DNA of 6,151 nucleotides from JADHUC01 sp964617665 (GCA_964617665.1 CAZUAH010000742.1:1-6151); one strand, 5' to 3'. Positions 1 through 6,151 are shown, counted from the first letter of the stretch. Notes: generated by a model not told the origin, from the sequence alone. Made by a program: numbers and translations.

Positions 1-353
1 CCAAATTCGCCAGCGCCTTTGACGTCCCAAGACGCTGTAGAATCCTCAGTTCCCGTGCGATTGAGGCTATGTTCGCACGACCCATCGGGCATCTCGGTAT
101 GGATGAGGCCGGCAAGCCCAAAAGGAAATTCTACAGTTTTGGCTGGTTTGTGTCCTACGGTTCTGGAGGTCCGACGATCTATCACGCAGGCAACTTGCGG
201 AGTTCTACTGGGGCGATGTATCGCCGACCTGATGGGTTGACTTGGGTCGTGTTGTTTAACGTCCCCAAGAGAGAAGGTGGGGAGCCCATCTCCGCCGCAT
301 TGCAGAAAACAGCCGACATGCTGCTGGGGCCTCGGTTCCAGCGGACAAACTAG
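1..353 (+). CDS. C-terminal fragment of a serine hydrolase (beta-lactamase / penicillin-binding protein family), 5' end outside window
   Basis: The frame is open from base 3 to a TAG at 351-353, giving 116 residues with no start codon needed inside the window, so this is the tail of a gene beginning upstream. An internal ATG at 69 is not a likely start because the residues before it (ending in RAIEAMFARP) read like the usual 'leaMfarP' helix of this family. The rest matches the end of class C beta-lactamase-like serine hydrolases: SFGWFV at fragment residues 45-50, then YHAGNL at 60-65, which fits the third active-site motif (HxG, replacing KTG), then a strand pair ending in the typical TWVVLFN (80-86). 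The Ser-x-x-Lys nucleophile motif would lie upstream and cannot be checked. Such proteins include esterases and peptidases as well as beta-lactamases, so antibiotic resistance should not be assumed. A 464-base gap separates it from the next gene, so co-transcription is not indicated. Confidence 0.8.
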   Translation, partial: KFASAFDVPRRCRILSSRAIEAMFARPIGHLGMDEAGKPKRKFYSFGWFVSYGSGGPTIYHAGNLRSSTGAMYRRPDGLTWVVLFNVPKREGGEPISAALQKTADMLLGPRFQRTN

Positions 354-817
354 TGGACGTGTGACTTGTCAACGGTCAGTACCTGACTTCACTCGGTAGT
401 ATCGGTCCCATGGGCCTCCGAGCCCGTCAGTGAATGGTCGGCTTCGGAGGGGCAACTCACAACGCCGACGCATGGGATGGTTGGTGCGAATGGCCAGATC
501 CGGATGGTGGGAAAGGCCGCCTGTCATACTTCGATGTCGATCTATCGTAGACGCGGCGCCGACATCTCCAGATTCCGACTGCTTCATCCCGCGACCGGAC
601 CTACCTTCCTGATCTCAGTTGGTTCTCAATCGGATACTTCTATACTCCTCGGATAGCGCATCTTCGCAGGTGGTACGGGCCAAGATCGCTGGGCGGTTAT
701 GGAATTCGGCCGCGCGGTGCGATACGCTACAGCGGTGAGATCTGGTAGTACGTCGGCAACTGCGTAACTGAATAGCTTGGTGAGGCATCCGTTTCTTTCA
801 TATTGGGAGGCTCTGAG
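354..817. other. Gap of 464 bases without a convincing intact gene
   Basis: No open frame here has a good ribosome site together with a recognisable product. Frame 2 of the + strand reads coding-like in two blocks: 434-550 (38 residues, acidic and Trp-rich, with DAWDGWCEWPDPDGG) and, after one TAG, 551-748 (includes SWFSIGYFYTP and RRWYGPRSLGGYG). I do not recognise a family, and this may be decayed gene remnant or chance. The start of the gap (375-387) holds a 5-bp inverted repeat, GTCAG-TAC-CTGAC, and 404-416 has a near-palindrome around CCCATGGG; neither is followed by a T run, so I do not call a terminator. The promoter of the downstream deacetylase gene should lie in the second half, but no confident -35/-10 pair is visible. 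Confidence 0.5.
805..810 (+). promoter_or_regulatory. Shine-Dalgarno site for the LmbE-like deacetylase
   Basis: GGGAGG ends seven bases before the ATG at 818. It decides the start: the longer frame beginning at TTG 803 would put this site inside the coding sequence and leave that TTG without a site of its own. Confidence 0.8.
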
Positions 818-1750
818 ATGAATCGATTGAATGTACTTGGTTTCGGTTTCTTTCTGTTTCTCGTCGCGATGGTCGCGATATGTCTTGGCGTAGCAGCAGA
901 TACGGAGGCGCAGGAGGATGACGGGAAGCTCCGGATTATTGCTTTTGGCGCCCATCCCGACGACTGTGAATTCAAGATGGGAGGCACGGCTGCGAAGTGG
1001 GCTGCGCAAGGGCATCATGTGAAGCTGGTGTCGGTCACCAACGGCGACATCGGGCATTGGCGCATGGCCGGTGGCCCGTTGGCCAAGCGAAGGACGGCGG
1101 AAGTCCACGAGGCTGCCAAACGACTGGGCGTTACTGCCCAGGTGCTGGACATCCACGATGGCGAGTTGATGCCCACGCTGGAAAACCGCAAGACGATCAC
1201 GCGATTGATTCGCGAGTGGAAAGCCGACATCGTGTTCTCGCATCGGCCAAACGACTACCACCCCGACCACCGTTACACCGCTGTTCTGGTCCAGGACTCG
1301 GGTTACATGGTCGCCGTACCGTTCTTCTGCCCTGATACACCGCCGCTAAAGCGCAATCCGGTGTTTCTGTACTACTCTGACGGCTTTCAGAAACCGAATC
1401 CCTTCGAGGCCGACATTGCCGTGTCGATCGACGACGTGTTCAAGAAGAAGATCGACGCCATAGACGCTTTGGAGTCGCAGGTCTACGAAGGCGGAGCATT
1501 AGGTTCGGAAGAAACAATGCGTCAGCGATTCGCCGACGATCCGGTGCGACGTAAACAAAGGGCGGAAGAGAACTGGTCCCGCAGCGCGTCCCGCAACGCG
1601 GATCGTTATCGCGATATGCTCGTGAAATGGTATGGCGAGGAGCAAGGCAAGGCGGTGAAGTACGCCGAAGCCTTTGGAATCTGCGAATACGGCCGCCGAC
1701 CCAGCCAGACCGACCTTCGGAAGTTGTTTCCGTTCTTTCCCGAGCCGTGA
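818..1750 (+). CDS. Exported LmbE/PIG-L family zinc-dependent N-deacetylase
   Basis: 310 residues. Residues 1-27 form a signal peptide or membrane anchor: short basic start (MNR), a long hydrophobic run rich in F, L and V, then VAA before DTEAQ, so the enzyme probably acts outside the cytoplasm. The catalytic domain starts at about residue 37. AHPDD at 45-49 is the signature of the family that includes GlcNAc-PI, GlcNAc-inositol (MshB) and bacillithiol-pathway deacetylases. By analogy with MshB, H46 and D49 bind zinc and D48 is the general base; HPDH at 148-151 would supply H151 as third ligand and H148 as oxyanion partner. RRTAEVHEAAKRLG (91-104) is the usual helix following the first half. 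The family removes acyl groups from N-acetylated amino sugars; the substrate here is unknown. The C-terminal 100 residues are a charged helical tail (RRKQRAEENWSR and beyond). The start at 818 rests on GGGAGG seven bases upstream. The lyase and reductase genes downstream suggest a role in glycan breakdown. Confidence 0.9.
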   Translation: MNRLNVLGFGFFLFLVAMVAICLGVAADTEAQEDDGKLRIIAFGAHPDDCEFKMGGTAAKWAAQGHHVKLVSVTNGDIGHWRMAGGPLAKRRTAEVHEAAKRLGVTAQVLDIHDGELMPTLENRKTITRLIREWKADIVFSHRPNDYHPDHRYTAVLVQDSGYMVAVPFFCPDTPPLKRNPVFLYYSDGFQKPNPFEADIAVSIDDVFKKKIDAIDALESQVYEGGALGSEETMRQRFADDPVRRKQRAEENWSRSASRNADRYRDMLVKWYGEEQGKAVKYAEAFGICEYGRRPSQTDLRKLFPFFPEP

Positions 1751-1770
1751 CGGTGTGGTGTCGTGCTGAT

Positions 1771-1849
1771 CGGGAGGACGAGGCTCCGGCCAAGCCGCAG
1801 ACGCGCGGGCCATTGGAAAACTCGGCTCAGCAGGAGCTTCGCCCTCCCG
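1771..1849. repeat. Imperfect inverted repeat, planctomycete REGEAPAEP-type intergenic element
   Basis: The left arm, 1771-1796, begins CGGGAGGACGAGGCTCC; the right arm, 1824-1849, is its imperfect reverse complement. By hand alignment 21 of 26 positions match, with a 27-base loop. Read outward-in, the left arm on the + strand encodes REDEAPAKP and the right arm on the - strand encodes REGEAPAEP, so each arm is a copy of one unit in opposite orientation. I recall this peptide as turning up widely in over-called planctomycete ORFs that run through repeats; here too it sits between genes. The arrangement is like a paired REP element (BIME), probably moved by a RAYT-type transposase elsewhere in the genome, which is inference. 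In RNA it could form a long stem between the deacetylase and lyase coding regions and could stabilise or end the upstream message; there is no T run, so a classical intrinsic terminator is not supported. Confidence 0.75.
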
Positions 1850-1871
1850 TTCGGAGCCGATACGCTGGATT

Positions 1872-1878
1872 GAGGTGA
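1872..1878 (+). promoter_or_regulatory. Shine-Dalgarno site for the heparinase II/III-like gene
   Basis: GAGGTGA is a seven-base match to the anti-Shine-Dalgarno complement and ends six bases before the ATG at 1885. It supports that start and lies just outside the inverted repeat, so a stem formed by the repeat would not itself cover the site. Confidence 0.75.
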
Positions 1879-1884
1879 AATCGC

Positions 1885-4800
1885 ATGTCACATCGGACAC
1901 TTGTTGCATGGTCGGTCGCTGCGTTTGCCCTTGCCTCCACGTGGCAGGCGAATGCTAAAGACCACAGCCGTTTCGTAACGGCTGAAATGCGTGCCAACGT
2001 GTTGGCCAACGCAGAGAAGTACGAATGGGTCGCCGCTCAGCAACGGAATGCGATTGCAGCAGCCGAAGCGTGGGCGAAACGCGCGGACGATGAACTGTGG
2101 GCGATGGTTCCGGCACAGGAGTTGCCGCGAACGGTCTACACGAACAAGGGCGTGATCTACGAAGGCCAGAAACCGTTCTGCCCCGGCTGCGGTGAGGCGG
2201 CGCCAGCGAAGTACGGCCGAACCTGGTGGAAGTTCGACGACAGCCGGCCGTGGAAAATCCAGTGCAAGAACTGCGGCGAGGTCTATCCGAAGAATGACTT
2301 CGGTGATTTCTATCAGTCGGCACTTGACGAACACGGTATGTTCCGCCGCAACTCAGGCGACCGATCGCTGCTTTTCAACGCCGACCATCCGAATCCGCAA
2401 AACCCGCTGCACAAGCTGTACGTCGACGACGGCTACGGAATGTTCGACGAGCAGGGTAAACGACACGACGTGATCGCCTACTACTGCCAGAGCGCGCTCT
2501 GGTGGCGGATTCGACCGGCTTTGGACGCGCTGGCGCACGCCTACGCGCTCACCAACAATCGGAGATTCGCACACAAGGCCGCAGTGCTGTTGGACCGGAT
2601 CGCCGACGTTTATCCCGAGATGGATTATTTGCCGCTACACCGAGCCGGGTTTCAACACAGCCAGGGCGGCACAGGCCTCGGGCGCATCGAAGGTTGTATC
2701 TGGGAGACGCGTGTCACTCAGCGATTTGCGAGTTGTTACGACGTGATCTTTGACGGTATTCAGAATGACAACGCGCTCGTTGAATTCTGCTCGAACAAGG
2801 CGGAGCAATACAAACTTGGTGACAAGACAACCGTCGAAACCATCTGTCGGCACATCGAAGATCACTTGCTGCTGGAAGCATTGAAATCGTGCAAAGACGG
2901 TCGCATATCCGGGAACACGGGTATGACGCACACGTGCCTGGCCGTAAACGCCATCTCTCTCGATAGACCCGGCGTAACCGACGAGTGGCTGGATTGGCTG
3001 TTCGATCCGGAGTTTCCCGGACACAAACGCTGGTCGAAGGATCCTGTGCCGTGGGTCCTGGTCGAGGGCTTAGACCGCGATGGCATGGGGAAGGAATGTG
3101 GCGGCTATGGGCTGATCTGGACGCGCAGTATGCACGAGTTGGCTGAAATCCTTGCCGCCTACCCGGAATACACGAAGCATGATCCCGTCGCTGAATATCC
3201 GAAACTGAAGCAGAGCTTCTTTGTCCAGTCGCGACTGAACGTGCTTGATGCCATGATGCCCAACACAGGCGACAGCGGCGCCGTCGGGAGTTGGGGCAGA
3301 CAGGGGAATGCTGCGACTTACATGCGAGCCTATGCCCTGTATCGTGACCCGCGATTCGCGAACCTCGCATGGCGGGAGCACAAGGTCCGCAAATCGTCGC
3401 TGCGTCTGGAGCAGGACATCTACCGCGAGGAGCCCGATGCGCTCATCCAGCAGGTGGAAAAGGTCGCCTCGAATGCGGTCCCCAAGCTCGGCAGCGAACA
3501 TTTCGGCCGCTATGGACAGGCGCATTTCCAGACCGAGAATCCGAATGGCGGCCGGGCCATTTTCATCCATTACGGGCAGGGCAAAGGGCATTCGCATCAC
3601 GATTGCCTGAACATCGGCCTGCTCGCGAAAAACGTCGCCATGATCCCCGACCTCGGCTATCCCGAATACACCGGAAGCTGGCCGAAGCGGCACGCGTGGA
3701 CGGCCAACACCATCAGCCACAACACGCTGCAGATCGGTGACACGCGGTCGGCCAACAGCCCAGGCGGCAAGATCCAACTTGTTGTGTCCGAACCGCCGTT
3801 GCGCGTGATCCAGGTCGATGCTCCGAATGCCTACAAAGCTGTACAGACCTATCGCCGTACTGTGGCAATGGTGGACATCGGCGAGGAAGGCAGCTATGTC
3901 CTGGATGTATTCCGTGCTCGCGGCGGCACGAACCATCGTCTTTCTTGGCACGGTGCCGCGGAAACCGCTCAGGCGAACGGCCTGACACTCGTCAAGCAAG
4001 CTACAGGAACGTTCGCCGGCCCGGACGCGCCGTTCGCGAAGCTCGATGGCGACCGTGCGAGCTTCTACGGGCAGAGTGGTTTCACGTACCTTTATGACGT
4101 CGAGCGTTCCGCTGGACGAGTCGCCTCGCCGTACACCGTCGACTGGACGATCCAAGACAAACGCGGGCGCATCCGGCAAGGTGCCGAACCGCACCTACGC
4201 TTGCACGCGCTCACGCCATGCGACGAGGTCGCGCTCGCCACAGGTGACTCGCCGCGAAAGTTCCTCTGCCCGCGCTACGTGATCCAGAGCCGGCTCGGCG
4301 AGAATATGTGCAGCCAGTTTGTCAACGTGCTTGAGCCGTACGACAAGACGCCCTTCATTAGAGAAGTTCGACAAGTGACGGTCGAACATGACACCGATGA
4401 GAATGCAGTTGCCGCCGTCGCCGTAGACTTGGCTGACGGGCGGACAGACATCCTGATCACTTGCGAGCAACGGACGTCTGTGAAGGTCGAAGGCGGCGTC
4501 GACTTCGATGGTATGTTTGGCATGGTCCGAATCGTGGACGGCAAGGCGAAGCTCATGCGTCTGGTCGGCGGTACGCTCATAGCTCACGGCGATACTCGTC
4601 TGACGGCTGACCGGGCCGAGTGGCGAGGGGAGGTCGTGGGTATCAACGCATCCGATGCCGAAAACAACGTGGTTCTGCTCGATCCTCCGCTGCCACAGGA
4701 CGCGGGCCTCGTCGGACGGGCGATCCATTTCACGAACGATCTGCCGATGGACACCAGCTACAAGATCCGGGCCATCACGGCCGATGGCATCTCGACCGGC

Positions 4801-4953
4801 GACATTACAATCGTGCGAGGATTCAAGGACCGGACTGACTTTGCCGCCGGACACACGTACTTAGTTAACCCCGACGACGAGTACGTCGTACCGACAATTG
4901 CAGTCGCTCCACGCGAGTCTTCGAAAAGCACAAACCGGCGAAAGGAGCCTTGA
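1885..4953 (+). CDS. Exported heparinase II/III-family polysaccharide lyase with zinc-ribbon-like insert
   Basis: 1022 residues, long for the family. A Sec signal peptide spans residues 1-24 (hydrophobic LVAWSVAAFALAS, probable cut after ANA). C99-x-x-C102 and C127-x-x-C130 form a zinc-ribbon-like pair, followed by VYPKNDFG. Residues of about 150-500 are helical with features of the alpha/alpha-toroid domain of these lyases: GNTGMTHT (343-350, possible active-site Asn and His) and GKECGGYG (402-409, Y408 a candidate catalytic Tyr). The heparinase II/III beta domain begins near 540: GKGHSHHD (566-573) matches the HxHxD motif, with D589 in IPDLGYP and SHNTLQIG (611-618) as later conserved points. 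Residues of about 880-1000 form a further beta-rich stretch I cannot assign. The family cleaves uronic-acid-containing polysaccharides (heparin, alginate and similar) by beta-elimination; the substrate here is not readable, and some homologues may lack activity. The exact catalytic residues are proposed from motif position only. The reductase gene follows with no gap. Confidence 0.87.
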   Translation: MSHRTLVAWSVAAFALASTWQANAKDHSRFVTAEMRANVLANAEKYEWVAAQQRNAIAAAEAWAKRADDELWAMVPAQELPRTVYTNKGVIYEGQKPFCPGCGEAAPAKYGRTWWKFDDSRPWKIQCKNCGEVYPKNDFGDFYQSALDEHGMFRRNSGDRSLLFNADHPNPQNPLHKLYVDDGYGMFDEQGKRHDVIAYYCQSALWWRIRPALDALAHAYALTNNRRFAHKAAVLLDRIADVYPEMDYLPLHRAGFQHSQGGTGLGRIEGCIWETRVTQRFASCYDVIFDGIQNDNALVEFCSNKAEQYKLGDKTTVETICRHIEDHLLLEALKSCKDGRISGNTGMTHTCLAVNAISLDRPGVTDEWLDWLFDPEFPGHKRWSKDPVPWVLVEGLDRDGMGKECGGYGLIWTRSMHELAEILAAYPEYTKHDPVAEYPKLKQSFFVQSRLNVLDAMMPNTGDSGAVGSWGRQGNAATYMRAYALYRDPRFANLAWREHKVRKSSLRLEQDIYREEPDALIQQVEKVASNAVPKLGSEHFGRYGQAHFQTENPNGGRAIFIHYGQGKGHSHHDCLNIGLLAKNVAMIPDLGYPEYTGSWPKRHAWTANTISHNTLQIGDTRSANSPGGKIQLVVSEPPLRVIQVDAPNAYKAVQTYRRTVAMVDIGEEGSYVLDVFRARGGTNHRLSWHGAAETAQANGLTLVKQATGTFAGPDAPFAKLDGDRASFYGQSGFTYLYDVERSAGRVASPYTVDWTIQDKRGRIRQGAEPHLRLHALTPCDEVALATGDSPRKFLCPRYVIQSRLGENMCSQFVNVLEPYDKTPFIREVRQVTVEHDTDENAVAAVAVDLADGRTDILITCEQRTSVKVEGGVDFDGMFGMVRIVDGKAKLMRLVGGTLIAHGDTRLTADRAEWRGEVVGINASDAENNVVLLDPPLPQDAGLVGRAIHFTNDLPMDTSYKIRAITADGISTGDITIVRGFKDRTDFAAGHTYLVNPDDEYVVPTIAVAPRESSKSTNRRKEP
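4941..4947 (+). promoter_or_regulatory. Shine-Dalgarno site inside the lyase 3' end, serving the aldo/keto reductase
   Basis: AAAGGAG lies within the last codons of the lyase gene and ends six bases before the ATG at 4954. The lyase stop TGA (4951-4953) directly abuts that ATG. A ribosome ending the lyase would release on top of this start, which fits translational coupling. Confidence 0.8.
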
Positions 4954-6012
4954 ATGTCGAGCGAAGGAAACTCTGACCTGTCTCGCAGAAAGTTCATCGG
5001 TCGAAGTTTGCTGGCAGGTGGAACGCTACTCACAGCGAACACACCTCCCGCATCTGCGGCCGAACCGGCTGGTCAAGGGTCGACTTCCGATGCCGCCATC
5101 GTGGAGACGGCTCCGGGCGAACTGCCGCGTTGTGTACTTGGGCGGACTGGTGTGCCGGTCACGAGACTGGCGTTGGGGACGGCACCGTGCGGAAGCCGCA
5201 CTCCACGGGAGATCGCCGATTTGGTCAACGTGGCACTGGACGAAGGAGTCAACTTCATTGACACTTCCGAGAGATACGGCAACTCACAGGAGGGCGTCGG
5301 CCTGGGGTTGGGTAGCCGGCGAAAGGATGCGTTCCTGGCAACCAAGGTCTTTGCCAATAACCTGAAAGACGCCGAGAAGTCGCTAGCCGAATCGATCCGC
5401 CTCTTGAAGACCGACCATTTTGATCTGCTGTACTATCACGGGCTTGGGTGCCTCGACATTCAAGGGTCGATGGATCCCGACGGCGTGTTCAGTTGGCTCG
5501 TCAAACAGAAGAAGGCGGGCACGTGCCGTTTCCTCGGCGTATCGGCGCACAAGCTGCCGGCCAGATGTCCACAGTTCCTGGAAACGGGCGAGGTCGATGT
5601 GCTGATGACGCTGATGAACTTCGTCGACCGTCATACTTACGGCTTCGAGGACAAGGTGTTCCCCATCGCTCGAAAACACAACGTAGGCATCGTCGCCATG
5701 AAGGTGTTCGGCGGCATTCGTGCCAAGACAGCCGAAGGCGAGTATTCGCGAGCAAGTTCCACGCTCGACCCGGAGTACCACGAACTGGCGATCCGGTACG
5801 CACTTAGCACACCGGGCGTGGTGGCGGCAAACCTCGGCGCGTACGACGCTGCCCAACTCCGACAGAATGTGCAACGTGTGAAGGACTTCCGTCCCTTATC
5901 CTCCGACGAGAAAACCAAGCTCGCAGAACTTGGCCGCCAGCTTGCGCCGAAGTGGGGCGAACACCTCGGAGCAGTGACCGAAGCCGAACCGCCTCGCGTC
6001 CGGACTAGCTAG
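4954..6012 (+). CDS. Tat-exported aldo/keto reductase
   Basis: 352 residues. The N-terminus carries a twin-arginine signal: SRRKFIG at 10-16, a hydrophobic stretch LLAGGTLLTA, and a probable cut at ASA/A near residue 35. The enzyme domain runs from about 55 to 330 as a TIM barrel: LGRTGVPVTRLALGT (62-76) is the usual first strand; the catalytic tetrad of the family is present as D103 and Y108 (FIDTSERYG), K131 (LATKV) and H162 (LLYYHG). GVSAHK (195-200) stands where many relatives have the nicotinamide-contacting GVSN, and the end (NLGAYDAAQLRQNVQ, 293-307) fits the NADP phosphate-binding region in reduced form. The family reduces carbonyls of sugars or aldehydes with NADPH. Export by Tat suggests folding with its cofactor before transport. 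No C-terminal iron-sulfur cysteine cluster is present. It lies zero bases after the lyase gene and is probably translationally coupled; a role on sugar products released by the lyase is an inference. Confidence 0.9.
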   Translation: MSSEGNSDLSRRKFIGRSLLAGGTLLTANTPPASAAEPAGQGSTSDAAIVETAPGELPRCVLGRTGVPVTRLALGTAPCGSRTPREIADLVNVALDEGVNFIDTSERYGNSQEGVGLGLGSRRKDAFLATKVFANNLKDAEKSLAESIRLLKTDHFDLLYYHGLGCLDIQGSMDPDGVFSWLVKQKKAGTCRFLGVSAHKLPARCPQFLETGEVDVLMTLMNFVDRHTYGFEDKVFPIARKHNVGIVAMKVFGGIRAKTAEGEYSRASSTLDPEYHELAIRYALSTPGVVAANLGAYDAAQLRQNVQRVKDFRPLSSDEKTKLAELGRQLAPKWGEHLGAVTEAEPPRVRTS

Positions 6013-6081
6013 AGCGCGTATCAGATCACTGTAGCGTCATTTCGTCAGCCTTCGTAGGGATTCACGCCGTCGCGACCGCTA

Positions 6082-6100
6082 GACGTGAGTGCGACACGTC
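6082..6100. repeat. Small perfect inverted repeat, 6-bp arms
   Basis: GACGTG (6082-6087) and CACGTC (6095-6100) flank a seven-base loop. It lies 70 bases past the reductase stop. It could be a weak hairpin or a dyad operator for the next gene. There is no T run after it, so it is not called a terminator, and arms this short can arise by chance. Confidence 0.3.
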
Positions 6101-6151
6101 CGGCGGCCCAGATTCTCTTCACGATTGGGGATCATTTTGAGGGACTCCACA
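6085..6151 (+). CDS. Possible start of a further gene, cut by window end
   Basis: A GTG at 6085 opens a frame that stays open to the window edge (22 full codons); the frame is closed just upstream by a TAG at 6055-6057. The translation contains AQILFTIGDHFEGLH. I have a faint recollection of DHFE-type N-termini after a short hydrophobic strand in polysaccharide deacetylase-like proteins, which would suit the locus, but the fragment is too short to assign. No Shine-Dalgarno site precedes the GTG, and the opposite strand is also open over most of this stretch (ending at a stop near 6080), so the coding strand itself is uncertain. Confidence 0.25.
   Translation, partial: MSATRPAAQILFTIGDHFEGLH

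Noticed and set aside
69..353. A complete small gene starting at ATG 69
   Set aside because: The frame is open through the window start and the preceding residues fit the same serine hydrolase family, so the gene is cut by the window edge rather than starting at 69.
375..416. Terminator after the serine hydrolase gene from GTCAG-TAC-CTGAC and the CCCATGGG palindrome
   Set aside because: Stems are short and no T run follows; there is not enough to call an intrinsic terminator.
777..804. Promoter pair TTGGTG (777-782) and CATATT (799-804)
   Set aside because: Matches are only 3 of 6 and 4 of 6, and transcription from it would begin at about the ribosome site, leaving almost no leader.
803..817. 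TTG at 803 as start of the deacetylase (five extra residues)
   Set aside because: It would place the GGGAGG ribosome site inside the gene; ATG 818 has ideal spacing to it and begins a normal signal peptide.
866..886. Lipoprotein signal at Cys22 of the deacetylase
   Set aside because: The residue before the Cys is Ile and the Cys lies within the hydrophobic run, which does not fit a lipobox.
626..1270. Long minus-strand open frame of 214 residues over the deacetylase gene
   Set aside because: It overlaps a gene with clear family motifs on the other strand, shows no recognisable domain, and is the sort of antisense frame expected at this G+C.
1499..1909. Minus-strand open frame of 136 residues containing REGEAPAEP
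   Set aside because: The peptide comes from the intergenic inverted repeat; the rest is antisense to the deacetylase tail and the lyase start, so it is not a gene.
3070..4194. Minus-strand open frame of 374 residues inside the lyase gene
   Set aside because: It is an antisense shadow of the heparinase II/III region, where the + strand frame holds the conserved HxHxD and SHNT motifs.

Overview
This is a bacterial window with fairly high G+C. It most resembles a planctomycete (Pirellula/Rhodopirellula-like): it is rich in exported proteins with Sec or Tat signals, it carries a heparinase II/III-like lyase and an LmbE/PIG-L deacetylase of types common in that phylum, and the gap at 1751-1884 holds an inverted repeat whose arms encode the peptide REGEAPAEP and a close variant, which I recall as typical of planctomycete intergenic repeats. 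The taxon call is an inference; there is no rRNA or other phylogenetic marker.

Layout, all genes on the + strand. (1) 1-353: the 3' end of a serine hydrolase of the beta-lactamase/penicillin-binding family, cut by the window edge. (2) 354-817: a 464-base gap with no convincing intact gene; one reading frame shows coding-like stretches that may be debris. (3) 818-1750: a 310-aa exported LmbE/PIG-L-type zinc deacetylase with the expected metal and base residues. (4) 1751-1884: a short gap holding the 26 + 26 base imperfect inverted repeat. (5) 1885-4953: a 1022-aa Sec-exported heparinase II/III-family protein with an inserted four-cysteine zinc-ribbon-like motif. (6) 4954-6012: a 352-aa aldo/keto reductase with a clear Tat signal, starting on the base after the lyase stop codon. 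(7) 6013-6151: an end region that may hold the start of another gene (GTG at 6085, weak).

Together, genes 3, 5 and 6 look like a small glycan-processing locus acting outside the cytoplasm: removal of N-acetyl (or other N-acyl) groups from amino sugars, eliminative cleavage of a uronic-acid-containing polysaccharide, and reduction of a carbonyl sugar product. The lyase and reductase almost certainly share a transcript. The deacetylase may be the first gene of the same operon or a separate unit, since the repeat lies between them. The substrate cannot be read from the sequence. I found no CRISPR array, tRNA, rRNA, insertion sequence or integrase, and no clearly new multi-gene system; the unusual points are listed as findings.
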